Below are positions 17,486 to 26,389 of a stretch of 64,000 nucleotides of DNA, one piece after another; within the stretch, counting starts at the first letter, position 1; every line of letters starts with the position of its first letter. A program made the position numbers and the translations under genes. The notes beneath the pieces were generated by a model. It saw only the letters and a program-made list of their open reading frames with translations, was not told the DNA's origin and did no database searches. Source of the DNA: CAZAQK01 sp964535825 (lineage in GTDB: Bacteria > Pseudomonadota > Alphaproteobacteria > Rickettsiales > SXRF01); assembly GCA_964535825.1 (NCBI GenBank), contig CAZHUC010000001.1:372001-436000 (forward strand), in the 5' to 3' direction.

Positions 17486-18508
17486 TTAGCTGAGTGGCCA
17501 CCGCGCTTTCGGTTCAAAGGTCATATCACTAGTGTTCCCTATCTGAAGATGTTCGATACCTGCCCATGCGATCATGGCAGCATTATCCGTGCATAGTTTG
17601 ATAGGGGGAGCAACAAGCTCCATGCCATAGCTGGCAATGACCTCATGTAGTGCCTTGCGTATATACTGGTTGGCGGCAACACCGCCCGCCAGTACAAAAT
17701 GTTTTCCTGCTGGATGCATGCTTTTGAATGACTGGATGGCATGGTGCGCCCGGTCGATCAGGCTTTCCGCCACAGTGAACTGGAAGGAAGCGCAAATATC
17801 TGCCTTCACTTTTTCGGTGAGTATTCCCGCAGCTTCCAGCTCCATCACCTGCTTGCGCACAGCGGTTTTCAAGCCGGAAAAAGACAGGTCGCAACCGTCA
17901 CGGCCTTTCATAGGGATAGGAAATTTATAAGCAGTTTCATTGCCTGATCTTGCAAGCTGCTCAACGGCAGGGCCGCCGGGATAACCCAGTCCCAGCATCT
18001 TGGCCGTTTTGTCGAAAGCCTCGCCGAGCGCATCATCCACCGTGCCACCAAGTTTTTTATATTTACCCACGCCTTCAACGGCGAGAAACTGGCAGTGCCC
18101 ACCAGAGACCAGCAGAAGCAAATAAGGGAATGGAATGTCATCGGTCAGGCGCACGGTGAGTGCATGGCCTTCCAGGTGGTTCACTGCGATATATGGTTTA
18201 TTATGAACAGAGGCCAGTGCCTTGGCGGTCATAACGCCCACGATCACACCGCCGATCAAGCCTGGGCCACCAGTTACGGCAATGGCATCTATCTTTTCAA
18301 GGGAGGCGTTTGCTTCCGCCAGCGCCTTATCAACTACTTTCTCGATATGGCTGATATGGGCGCGCGCGGCTACCTCGGGAACAACGCCGCCATAGCATTT
18401 ATGTTCCTCGGTCTGCGACAGGATAACATTCGAAAGGATCTTTCTTTCGTCGGTTACCACAGATGCTGCTGTTTCATCACAGCTGGATTCGATACCCAAT
18501 ACCAACAT
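17486..18508 (-). CDS. tsaD: tRNA N6-threonylcarbamoyladenosine transferase TsaD
   Basis: Catalytic subunit for t6A37 modification of ANN-decoding tRNAs. The 340 residues match the Kae1/TsaD family. GIESSCDETAAS opens the protein, with PEVAARAHISHI after it, HLEGHALT is the metal-binding H-x3-H motif, and LLVSGGHCQ and FVLAGGVAANQYIR contribute to the nucleotide site. It is divergent from hemC, with only 38 bp between the two starts, an arrangement common in proteobacteria. Confidence 0.97.
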   Translation of the reverse strand: MLVLGIESSCDETAASVVTDERKILSNVILSQTEEHKCYGGVVPEVAARAHISHIEKVVDKALAEANASLEKIDAIAVTGGPGLIGGVIVGVMTAKALASVHNKPYIAVNHLEGHALTVRLTDDIPFPYLLLLVSGGHCQFLAVEGVGKYKKLGGTVDDALGEAFDKTAKMLGLGYPGGPAVEQLARSGNETAYKFPIPMKGRDGCDLSFSGLKTAVRKQVMELEAAGILTEKVKADICASFQFTVAESLIDRAHHAIQSFKSMHPAGKHFVLAGGVAANQYIRKALHEVIASYGMELVAPPIKLCTDNAAMIAWAGIEHLQIGNTSDMTFEPKARWPLS

Positions 18509-18546
18509 TTACTTGCACTTTTATGTTCCCGCCCCAATATAGCGGC

Positions 18547-19467
18547 ATGGCGACATTACCTAAAATCCGCATTGGTACAAGAAAAAGCGCTCTGGCACTG
18601 GTTCAGGCAGAGATGGTAAAGGCAGAGCTTGCCCGTGTAAAGCCAGAGCTTTCCGGCCAGATTGAAGTGGTTTCCATGAGTACCAGCGGAGACCGGTTCG
18701 TGGACAGGCCACTGTCGGAGATCGGCGGAAAAGGCCTGTTTACCAAGGAAATTGAAGAGGCGCTGCTGGATAGGACCATAGATATTGCAGTGCATTCCAT
18801 GAAAGATATGGCCACGATATTGCCAGATGGCCTTATGATCGGCGCGATGCTGCCGCGTGAAGATGCGCGAGATATACTGGTGGGGTATGGAATCGCCTCC
18901 CTGAAGGATGTGGAGCAGGGGGCAGTGGTGGGTACATCATCCCTGCGGCGCTCAGCGCAACTACTGATGAAACGGCCTGACCTTAAAATTGTGCCATTCC
19001 GTGGCAATGTTCAAACCCGCCTTGCCAAACTGGAAGCCGGTGAGGTAAGGGCAACAATTCTGGCTTGTGCCGGCCTTAATCGTCTGCGTCTTAACGTGCC
19101 CGGTGTGGCACTTCCTATCCATGATTTCCTGCCAGCGGTGGCACAAGGTGCGATAAGTATTGAATGCAGGCAAGATGATACGATAGCGAGGGAGCTGCTT
19201 GCCTTGTTGAATCATACCGATACAGATATCGCCGTGCGCTGTGAACGCGCTTTCCTGAAAGTGCTGGATGGTTCGTGCCGTACACCAATATCGGGCTATG
19301 CCGTAATTTCAGGAGAAAAAATTATCCTGAAAGGTCTGGTCGCAAGGCCAGATGGCAGCGAATATTACACCGATAGTATTGAAGGCAGCACTACAGACGC
19401 CGAGAAGATCGGGGTAACACTAGGCGAACGCCTGCTTGCCAAAATGGGCAAAGGATTCTTCTGCTAG
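18547..19467 (+). CDS. hemC: Porphobilinogen deaminase (hydroxymethylbilane synthase)
   Basis: Polymerises four porphobilinogen units into hydroxymethylbilane for heme. The 306 residues begin MATLPKIRIGTRKSALALVQ, the family's N-terminus. The frame is open to 18463, but that would overlap tsaD and lacks homology cues. GTSSLRRSAQL and PFRGNVQTRLAKL are the dipyrromethane-contacting Arg motifs. C244 in LDGSCRTPISG is the cofactor-attachment Cys. The stop codon overlaps the convergent TPR gene by 4 bp (CTAG). The product feeds the heme needed by the ccm genes. Confidence 0.96.
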   Translation: MATLPKIRIGTRKSALALVQAEMVKAELARVKPELSGQIEVVSMSTSGDRFVDRPLSEIGGKGLFTKEIEEALLDRTIDIAVHSMKDMATILPDGLMIGAMLPREDARDILVGYGIASLKDVEQGAVVGTSSLRRSAQLLMKRPDLKIVPFRGNVQTRLAKLEAGEVRATILACAGLNRLRLNVPGVALPIHDFLPAVAQGAISIECRQDDTIARELLALLNHTDTDIAVRCERAFLKVLDGSCRTPISGYAVISGEKIILKGLVARPDGSEYYTDSIEGSTTDAEKIGVTLGERLLAKMGKGFFC

Positions 19468-20564
19468 TTGCCTTTTTCTTCTGGCTGTCCTGAATCCATC
19501 AGAATATTTGTGATGTCATCGCTAGGTGGGGATGAAGGCGGAGCGATCGGCTCGATCTCTTCTTCCTTTTTCACTTCAGCTTGAGGCCTTGCTTTTTTTA
19601 CAGCTTTGGCCGCTGGTTTTTTAGGTGCAGCAGCAGGCTTTTCCTGAAGTGTTACAGGTTCTGCCGCGCCGGGTGCAGGTGTGCCTGAACCGCTGCTTAT
19701 ATCCTGCAGGTTCTGCCATGCTTTTTCGTAATAGGTTGTGCTCTCGGTGAGTGCCATGTTGAGGTAATCCTTGGCGAGCTGGTTATTACGCGCCAGATGG
19801 GCATACAGACCCATATTATTATTCAACACTGCACCAGAATAATAATTCTCGGCCACGATGCGGGCATCTTCAATTCTGCCTGCAACTGCATATACCAGTG
19901 CAAGATTCAGGTCGATGCGTTTGCGTTCTTTGCCACTTGCAGCGGCGATCGCACCTGCCTGCAAGAGAGTATCCGCAGCATTGTCATATTCTTTGGTGAG
20001 CGCTTGTGAAAGGCCAAGATTATTCAGCACAGAAGTATTGGCTGGCGCATGTTTCAGTGCCTCACGGAAATATTGTTGTGCTTCGGGATGCATACCGCGT
20101 GTGGTAAACAGAATGCCAAGGCCATTCAGGGTTTTCCAGCGTGTGGCATCTGTTTTCATCACTTCTTCAAAAAGCGGGGTCGGCGAATCAAAATCACCTT
20201 TGGAAAGCAGTGCAAGGGCTTTGCCTTCCTTCGCGTTCACCAGACTTTTGTCTTTATCCAAAGCAGCATCATATAATGCGATGGCAGGCTCGTACTTGCC
20301 GAGGCGACGGTAGGTCTCGGCAGTGGAGATCATAAGGTCTGTGTTCTCCGGGCTCTTAACCAGCAGCTGTTGGTAAAGTTGGTTTGCCGTGCTCCATTCA
20401 CCAGCTGCCTCTGCGCTTTTGGCATTTTCCAGCATGGTATCTTGTATGGTGGGCACTTTTGGCCCTTCTAAACTGGAAAGAAATGCTTTTGCATCAATGG
20501 GTTGGCTGCCACCATTGCAGGCTGGAAGCAGGAGAATAGGGAGTAAAAACACATATTTACGCAT
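19464..20564 (-). CDS. TPR-repeat lipoprotein (TadD-like)
   Basis: A 366-residue predicted outer-membrane lipoprotein. The start MRKYVFLLPILLLPAC gives a signal peptide with lipobox LPAC, and a longer frame from 20618 is not needed. Residues about 40-270 carry at least five tetratricopeptide-like repeats (for example DLMISTAETYRRLGKYEPAI and TRGMHPEAQQYFREALKHAP). A Pro/Ala/Lys/Glu-rich disordered tail follows. TPR lipoproteins of this shape include TadD of Flp pili and several assembly factors, but no tad genes are nearby, so the role is unknown. It overlaps hemC tail-to-tail by 4 bp. Confidence 0.75.
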   Translation of the reverse strand: MRKYVFLLPILLLPACNGGSQPIDAKAFLSSLEGPKVPTIQDTMLENAKSAEAAGEWSTANQLYQQLLVKSPENTDLMISTAETYRRLGKYEPAIALYDAALDKDKSLVNAKEGKALALLSKGDFDSPTPLFEEVMKTDATRWKTLNGLGILFTTRGMHPEAQQYFREALKHAPANTSVLNNLGLSQALTKEYDNAADTLLQAGAIAAASGKERKRIDLNLALVYAVAGRIEDARIVAENYYSGAVLNNNMGLYAHLARNNQLAKDYLNMALTESTTYYEKAWQNLQDISSGSGTPAPGAAEPVTLQEKPAAAPKKPAAKAVKKARPQAEVKKEEEIEPIAPPSSPPSDDITNILMDSGQPEEKGN

Positions 20565-20632
20565 AAAATACCTCTTTGATTCGGTGGTAGAAGTTACTCC
20601 TAAATCATTTTGCTTCAAGTCTATTTCTCACA

Positions 20633-20660
20633 TTGCCATTCTCTTTAAGTATGGTTATGT
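20633..20660 (+). promoter_or_regulatory. pyrB promoter candidate, nearly leaderless
   Basis: TTGCCA (20633-20638), 16 bp, TTATGT (20655-20660). The ATG of pyrB is at 20670 and has no Shine-Dalgarno sequence, so the predicted leader would be only a few bases. This rests on hexamer matching by eye. Confidence 0.35.
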
Positions 20661-20669
20661 TCGAACACC

Positions 20670-21620
20670 ATGAAATCTACAAAGCCTACTGATAAACGAT
20701 TCCCTCATAAGCATCTGCTTGGAATTGATGGGCTTTCCCGCGATGATGTATACGCCATTCTTGACTGCGCCAAAGGTTATATCGAGCGCAACCGGCAGGT
20801 AGATAAGAAGCATCCTATCCTGCGTGGCCGTACGGTCATCAACCTGTTCTTCGAGAATTCTACCCGCACCCGCACATCATTTGAGCTGGCAGGCAAGCGC
20901 CTTGGTGCGGATGTCATTAATATGTCGGCTTCGTCCTCCTCAGTCAAAAAGGGTGAGACACTCATTGATACCGCCATGACACTGAACGCCATGCATCCGG
21001 ATTTTATCACGGTGCGACACGCGGAATCAGGCGCAGTGCATCTGCTGGCGCGTAAGGTGAACTGTTCGGTTATCAATGCAGGTGATGGCAGCCACGAACA
21101 TCCGACACAGGCGTTGCTGGATGCGCTTACCATCCTTCAGCACAAAAAGAAGATCGAGGGCCTCAAGATAGCGATATGTGGTGACATACTGCATAGTCGT
21201 GTGGCGCGCTCGAACATGAGGCTGCTCACATTGCTTGGTGCAGAGGTAAGGGTAGTAGCACCACCGACGCTGATGATCGCGTGCCCGGAACAATTTGGGG
21301 TAAAACCGTTCCATGATATGCGCAAGGGCATCAAAGATTGCGATGTGGTAATGACGCTGCGCCTGCAGACCGAGCGGATGAATAGCTCATTCGTGCCTTC
21401 CATACGGGAGTATTTCCACTTCTGGGGGCTGGACAGGGAAAAACTTTCGCACGCCAAAAAAGATGCCATTGTGCTTGATCCCGGCCCGATCATGCGCGGG
21501 GTGCAGATAGATTCTGAACTGGCTGACGATATTGAGCGCAGCGTAATTTTAGATCAGGTGGAAATGGGAGTTGCTGTGCGGCAGGCCGTGCTGGAATTAC
21601 TGGCAACTCATATTGAATGA
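20670..21620 (+). CDS. pyrB: Aspartate carbamoyltransferase catalytic subunit
   Basis: Condenses carbamoyl phosphate with aspartate in pyrimidine synthesis. The 316 residues are normal for the catalytic chain. FFENSTRTRTSFELAGKRLG is the carbamoyl-phosphate site, and HEHPTQALLDALTI and DPGPIMRGVQID also match the family. No regulatory subunit (pyrI) is adjacent, as usual in alphaproteobacteria. Its stop TGA overlaps the ATG of the next gene by 4 bp (ATGA), starting a probable operon with the membrane protein and pyrC. Confidence 0.97.
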   Translation: MKSTKPTDKRFPHKHLLGIDGLSRDDVYAILDCAKGYIERNRQVDKKHPILRGRTVINLFFENSTRTRTSFELAGKRLGADVINMSASSSSVKKGETLIDTAMTLNAMHPDFITVRHAESGAVHLLARKVNCSVINAGDGSHEHPTQALLDALTILQHKKKIEGLKIAICGDILHSRVARSNMRLLTLLGAEVRVVAPPTLMIACPEQFGVKPFHDMRKGIKDCDVVMTLRLQTERMNSSFVPSIREYFHFWGLDREKLSHAKKDAIVLDPGPIMRGVQIDSELADDIERSVILDQVEMGVAVRQAVLELLATHIE

Positions 21621-23077
21621 AGTTTTTGAATTATACCAACCGTGCCGCACAATATGCCTGCGTTGCACTTGCTATCTGGTTCATCGGATTATTCACCTAT
21701 GTCGCGCTGTTTAGCATTAATTACCCGTTCCATCTTGAATGGATGGAAGGGCATACGGTGGACATCATCCAGCGGCTGCGTGATGGCTTGCCATTCTATA
21801 CAAAGCCCACGCTGGAATATGTGCCATACATCTATACACCCTATTATTTTTATGTGGCCACGTTCGTTTCCTATTTCACAGGGGTCGATTTTCTGGCGGG
21901 CAGGCTGGTTTCATTCGCCTCTACGCTAGGGACGGTCTGGCTTCTGTACGCATGGATGCGCAAGGAGGGCGGGGATAAGTTTATATCGCTGGTAGCGGGC
22001 GGTATCTATCTTTCCACATATATTTTGAGCGCCCGCTGGCTGGACGTGGCACGGGTGGATAGCCTCTATCTTTTCCTGATGGCCGCCGGTCTTTATATAT
22101 TTTACTTCGATCGCTCAAAATATACTGGCCTGATGGCGGGCTGTATATTCGCTGCTGCATTCTTTACCAAGCAATCTGCGATTCTGGCGCTAATGCCATG
22201 TTTTATTGCTGCACTCTATGTACGCCCGAAAGATGCATTCATTGCAGGCGGTGTTACTGCTGCCATAATTTTAGCGGGTTGTGCATTGCTGGAATATAAC
22301 TCGAATGGCTGGTTCGGCTTTTATGTATACGATATACCCGCTGGCCATACGAATGATGGGCGCAAGATATACACTTTCTGGAAGGTCGATCTTATCCCCA
22401 CTGCGGCCATCATGATGGTCACGGCTGTGTTCGGTCTTCTGGCCTCATATGCGAAAGGGCACAAGGCATTACTGTGGTATGCCTCGATAGCCGTTGGTTT
22501 TATTGGCAGTGCTTATGTCTCACGCATTCATTCCTATGGCCATCTGAACGTCATCATGACCGCATATTTTACCTTTGCGCTACTTTCGGGCTTACTTCTG
22601 GTGATATGTGCAGAAAGATACAGGATCATCAATATCACGGCATGCCTTGCCCTGTGTTACCAGTTCTACAGCTTAAACTATGATCCTCAGCGCTTTATCC
22701 CCAACCAGCATGCCATCAAGCGTGGGAATGAATTGCTGGAAGAGATACGCAAGGTAGATGGGGATGTATTATTCACAGAGTTGCAATATGTGCAGCCGCG
22801 GGTAGGCAAAAAGACATTCACCATAGGTATGGCGGGGTTTGACCTGATGCGCGCGAACCTTAAAGGCAAGCAGCATATCAAAGAAGCGTACATGCAGGAA
22901 TTGGTAGAAGCCGTGCGCAGTAAGAAGTTCGCAGCGATCATCACGGGTTATTTTATCAAGGTGAACGAGCTGCGGAATAACTATAATATGGTTAAGACTA
23001 TTGAGAACCCTCAGGAATTTGTGACCGGAGGGGTGTATTTCAATAAAGCGAAAATATTTGTACCCATTAAAAAATAG
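21617..23077 (+). CDS. Polytopic membrane protein, GT-C glycosyltransferase-like
   Basis: A 486-residue inner-membrane protein with roughly nine or ten hydrophobic segments in the N-terminal 350 residues and a soluble C-terminal part. The loop after the first segment holds the acidic pair in HLEWMEGHTVDIIQRL, where GT-C enzymes using polyprenyl-phosphate sugars keep their catalytic acids, followed by a Tyr-rich stretch PYIYTPYYFY. It probably transfers a sugar to an envelope lipid or protein; donor and acceptor are unknown. It is coupled to pyrB by a 4-bp overlap and precedes pyrC by 63 bp, an unexpected insertion into a pyrimidine operon. Confidence 0.65.
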   Translation: MKFLNYTNRAAQYACVALAIWFIGLFTYVALFSINYPFHLEWMEGHTVDIIQRLRDGLPFYTKPTLEYVPYIYTPYYFYVATFVSYFTGVDFLAGRLVSFASTLGTVWLLYAWMRKEGGDKFISLVAGGIYLSTYILSARWLDVARVDSLYLFLMAAGLYIFYFDRSKYTGLMAGCIFAAAFFTKQSAILALMPCFIAALYVRPKDAFIAGGVTAAIILAGCALLEYNSNGWFGFYVYDIPAGHTNDGRKIYTFWKVDLIPTAAIMMVTAVFGLLASYAKGHKALLWYASIAVGFIGSAYVSRIHSYGHLNVIMTAYFTFALLSGLLLVICAERYRIINITACLALCYQFYSLNYDPQRFIPNQHAIKRGNELLEEIRKVDGDVLFTELQYVQPRVGKKTFTIGMAGFDLMRANLKGKQHIKEAYMQELVEAVRSKKFAAIITGYFIKVNELRNNYNMVKTIENPQEFVTGGVYFNKAKIFVPIKK

Positions 23078-23140
23078 TAGCGTTGTTGATAGTGTGAATA
23101 AAATCTGGCATCATCGCGCAAAATTTACGAAAGGCCCTTT

Positions 23141-24472
23141 GTGAAACAACACTTTACTCTGCCAACCCACCAGAATGACCCTAAAAAGAAAGTGGCATAT
23201 ACCAATGCCCGCCTGTTCGATGCGGAGACTGGTCTGGATAAGAAGGGTGGGCTGCTCACCATCGGCAACGAGATCGCTGACATGGGCGAGAAGCTGTTTA
23301 AGGATGGCGTGCCTGAAGGTGCAGAGGTGATCGATTGCAAAGGTCACTTGCTGACACCGGGGCTGCTGGATATTCAGGTGCATTTCCGTGAGCCGGGTCA
23401 GGAATATAAAGAAACGATCGCAACGGGTAGCAAGTCAGCTGCGGCGGGTGGTGTGACCACCGTTGCCTGTATGCCAAATACAAAACCGGTCATTGATGAT
23501 CCGGCGGTGGTGGCATTCGTGCACAAGCGCGCTCGCGAAACAGCCTATGTGAATGTGCGCACCTATGCAGCTATCACCAAAGGCCAGAAAGGTGACGAGA
23601 TAACAGAGATGGGGCTGCTCGCACAGGAAGGTGCGGTCGGTTTCACTGATGATGGACTGCCGGTGATGAATGCCGGTGTGATGCGCAAGGCACTTGCCTA
23701 TGCGCGTGAGCTTGGCCTGCCGGTAGCGCAACATGCGGAAGATCTGAATCTCTCTTGCGGCGGCTGCATGAATGAAGGAAAAATTTCCGCGCAGCTTGGA
23801 GTAGGCGGTATTCCTAATGCAGCTGAAGCGGTGATGGTGGAGCGTGATATTCTCCTCGCTGAGCTGACCGGTGGTCAATACCATGTGCTGCATATTTCAA
23901 CCGCCGAGGCCATTGATGCGGTGCGCCGAGCCAAGAAAAAAGGCCTGAAAGTAACAGCGGAAGCCGCGCCTCATCACTTCATTCTCACCGATGAAGCGGT
24001 GCTTGAATATCGCACCTTCAGCAAAATGAATCCGCCGCTGCGCGCAGAGCGCGACCGTATGGCGGTCATTGAAGGTCTTAAGGACGGCACAATCGATGCC
24101 ATCGCGACCGACCACGCGCCGCACGATCAGGAAAGCAAGCGTGTGCCGCTTTCATCGGCATCCTTTGGTATCGTGGGTTTGGAAACAATGCTGCCGCTAT
24201 CTCTTTCGCTCTATCATAACAAGATCATGTCACTGCGTGATGTGATAGCAGCGATGACCTATAAACCGGCTGATATCATCCATGTGCCAGCTGGCAGGTT
24301 GAAAAAAGGCGCTAGGGCAGACCTCACGCTGATCGACCTGGATATGGCCTGGAGCATCGATCCTAAGCAATTTAACAGCAAATCCCTCAATTCACCGTTC
24401 GATGACTGGGCGACCAAGGGCCGTGCCATCCGCACGGTGGTAGGCGGGGATACGGTGTATACGCTTGAATAA
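23141..24472 (+). CDS. pyrC: Dihydroorotase, class I
   Basis: Cyclises carbamoyl aspartate to dihydroorotate. The 443 residues fit class I dihydroorotases. VHFREPGQEYKET is the substrate-binding segment. The metal site normally starts with HxH; here it reads DIQVHFRE, with Gln for the first His, a variant I recall from other dihydroorotases of this class. Other ligands are present: QHAEDL, HISTAEA and ATDHAPHDQE. The start is GTG with a weak GGCC ribosome site. It lies in the pyrB cluster, with pyrF 74 bp downstream. Confidence 0.93.
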   Translation: MKQHFTLPTHQNDPKKKVAYTNARLFDAETGLDKKGGLLTIGNEIADMGEKLFKDGVPEGAEVIDCKGHLLTPGLLDIQVHFREPGQEYKETIATGSKSAAAGGVTTVACMPNTKPVIDDPAVVAFVHKRARETAYVNVRTYAAITKGQKGDEITEMGLLAQEGAVGFTDDGLPVMNAGVMRKALAYARELGLPVAQHAEDLNLSCGGCMNEGKISAQLGVGGIPNAAEAVMVERDILLAELTGGQYHVLHISTAEAIDAVRRAKKKGLKVTAEAAPHHFILTDEAVLEYRTFSKMNPPLRAERDRMAVIEGLKDGTIDAIATDHAPHDQESKRVPLSSASFGIVGLETMLPLSLSLYHNKIMSLRDVIAAMTYKPADIIHVPAGRLKKGARADLTLIDLDMAWSIDPKQFNSKSLNSPFDDWATKGRAIRTVVGGDTVYTLE

Positions 24473-24475
24473 TAC

Positions 24476-24529
24476 GGCTTTTAGGATTTTCGTAAAACCC
24501 AAGCTATTGTTTATGGATTATTAAAAGCC
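24476..24529 (+). repeat. Inverted repeat between pyrC and pyrF
   Basis: Perfect 8-bp arms GGCTTTTA (24476-24483) and TAAAAGCC (24522-24529) enclose 38 bp and end 17 bp before the pyrF ATG. In RNA they could form a long-range stem over the whole pyrC-pyrF spacer. No T-run follows, so this is a possible regulatory structure and not a terminator. Confidence 0.35.
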
Positions 24530-24546
24530 CTATGAGAAAATAAACC

Positions 24547-25260
24547 ATGTTCCAAAATATCAATCCCATCATCTGCGCCGTTGACACACAGGATATTTCC
24601 TATGCCTCCGACCTTGCCAGCAAACTGGAAGGCTCTGTAGGAGCACTTAAGCTAGGTCTGGAGTTCTTTACAGCGAATGGTGCAGCGGGTGTTCAGCATC
24701 TTGCCCGCCACCGTTTCCCTATATTCCTTGATCTGAAATTTCATGACATTCCAAATACTGTAGCCAAGGCTATTAAGGCGACTGCGGGTATCGACACTTT
24801 CATGATGACCGTACACACCGCAGGTGGCCGTGCCATGCTGCGCGCTGCTATTGATGCCTCTATGGAAGTCGCGGATATGACCGGTAAGGAACGTCCCCTG
24901 ATCGTGGGCGTGACGGTGCTTACCAGCCTCGATCAGGATGATCTGAATATGGTAGGTGTCCACTCCCAGCTGCATGATCAGGTGAAAAGACTGGCTGATC
25001 TTGCGCAAAGCGCCGGGCTGGATGGTGTGGTTTGCTCACCCTACGAAATAAAACTGCTTCGCGAGCATTGCGGTAATGATTTTGTGCTGGTCGTTCCGGG
25101 TATCCGGCCGGAAGGTAGTGTCAAGGACGACCAGAAACGCGTGATGACCCCAAAAGAAGCGCTGGATGAAGGCGCAGATTACATGGTCATCGGCCGCCCG
25201 ATCACCGGTGAAGATGATCCCAAGAAGGCCGCAGAGGCCATCATGCGGAAAATAGCTTAG
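24547..25260 (+). CDS. pyrF: Orotidine 5'-phosphate decarboxylase
   Basis: Last step of UMP synthesis. The 237 residues fold as the usual TIM barrel: CAVDTQD at the first strand, the catalytic FLDLKFHDIPNTV (D-K-x2-D) and the phosphate-binding VPGIRPEGS near the C-terminus, then MVIGRPITG. It follows pyrC in the same direction. The stop codon shares the tetranucleotide TTAG with the convergent glycosyltransferase gene. Confidence 0.97.
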   Translation: MFQNINPIICAVDTQDISYASDLASKLEGSVGALKLGLEFFTANGAAGVQHLARHRFPIFLDLKFHDIPNTVAKAIKATAGIDTFMMTVHTAGGRAMLRAAIDASMEVADMTGKERPLIVGVTVLTSLDQDDLNMVGVHSQLHDQVKRLADLAQSAGLDGVVCSPYEIKLLREHCGNDFVLVVPGIRPEGSVKDDQKRVMTPKEALDEGADYMVIGRPITGEDDPKKAAEAIMRKIA

Positions 25261-26321
25261 GCTGCTTTCTTGATGCCAGCCGTCATCTGGCCAATAAGTA
25301 TTTTTTGCACTGCCTGTTCAATGCGCTCGCACACCGCTTCAATAGTGTAGCGCGTTTTTGTTTTGGCAAATGCATTCGCAGCAAGTTTGTCTGCAAGGGC
25401 AGGGTCACGCAGTAATTGCTCAAGTGCGTTGGCCAGTGCTTCCGGATTTGCCTTTTCGATCATGAGTGCATCGTAATTAGGGGTGATGATATCACGCGGG
25501 CCTTCGCTATCTGTGCTAACCACAGCCGCTCCATGCGTGAATGCTTCCAGAAGAACGATGCCGAAGGGTTCATGCAGAGAAGGCAGGCAGAAAATATCGA
25601 TACCGGTGTAGAAAGCCTTCTTATCCAGTATCCAGCCAGGGAAAGAGAGAATATCCGTAAGGCCAGATACGCGTGCCTGTTCTTTAAGGTGGGCTTCTTC
25701 ATCGCCGCTGCCGCCAAGGATAGCTTTGAATTCATAGCCACGGTTCTTGAGTATTTCCAGCGCAGTAATATAGGTATCAAATCCTTTTTTCAGAACGAAC
25801 CTGCCCATAGTGCCTATCACCGGCACATCGCGTCTAGCTGGGCGATGCGGCAGTTCAGAGCAACGGATCATGTTAGGGATATGAAATACGCGTTCTTCAG
25901 ATACACCTTGCTGCACAAGGTGAGAGATAAGGTCATGGGTGGTGGTGAATACCGCATCAGCATCCGTAAAGCGGCGGGTGCTATAGTTCTGGGCCACAGC
26001 GATCACCGGGATCTTGCCGCCAACGGCTTTCTCAGCCAGTGAATAGGCGCGGTTGGCATGGGCAATGATGCAATCCGGCGACATCTGTAAAAGTATCTTG
26101 CGCAGGCGGAACATGGCGAAAATATCCCATTCGCTCCAGTTCTTGAGCGGCACAATATCTACATTCGCATTTGCATCACGCAGCAGGCCATGAGCCACAG
26201 AATCCGGGTATAAAATGGCTGTTACCTTCTGTCCACGCTCGGAAAGACCTACGCAATAATCTACAAACGCCTGTTCGATCCCACCGCCGCTACGGCTGAA
26301 CATGATATTCACAATGTGCAT
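25257..26321 (-). CDS. Glycosyltransferase family 4 (GT-B fold)
   Basis: A 354-residue cytoplasmic GT-B enzyme. The N-terminal half starts with the glycine loop in FSRSGGGIEQAF, where the acceptor binds. The C-terminal half has GTMGRFVLKKGFDTYITAL and the nucleotide-sugar motif LPSLHEPFGIVLLEAFTHGAAVVST (the E-x7-E signature). Neighbours (family 2 glycosyltransferase and methyltransferase on the other strand) suggest lipopolysaccharide or surface glycan synthesis. The acceptor and sugar are not readable from sequence. The stop overlaps pyrF by 4 bp. Confidence 0.85.
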   Translation of the reverse strand: MHIVNIMFSRSGGGIEQAFVDYCVGLSERGQKVTAILYPDSVAHGLLRDANANVDIVPLKNWSEWDIFAMFRLRKILLQMSPDCIIAHANRAYSLAEKAVGGKIPVIAVAQNYSTRRFTDADAVFTTTHDLISHLVQQGVSEERVFHIPNMIRCSELPHRPARRDVPVIGTMGRFVLKKGFDTYITALEILKNRGYEFKAILGGSGDEEAHLKEQARVSGLTDILSFPGWILDKKAFYTGIDIFCLPSLHEPFGIVLLEAFTHGAAVVSTDSEGPRDIITPNYDALMIEKANPEALANALEQLLRDPALADKLAANAFAKTKTRYTIEAVCERIEQAVQKILIGQMTAGIKKAA

Positions 26322-26389
26322 TGCTAATTTTCCTTTAATACTTATGCTCTACTTCTTAGCTGTTTTTGATAATTTCCACAACGGTTTGT

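Noticed and set aside
18463..18546. Upstream extension of hemC
   Set aside because: It overlaps tsaD, and the family N-terminus begins at the ATG 18547.
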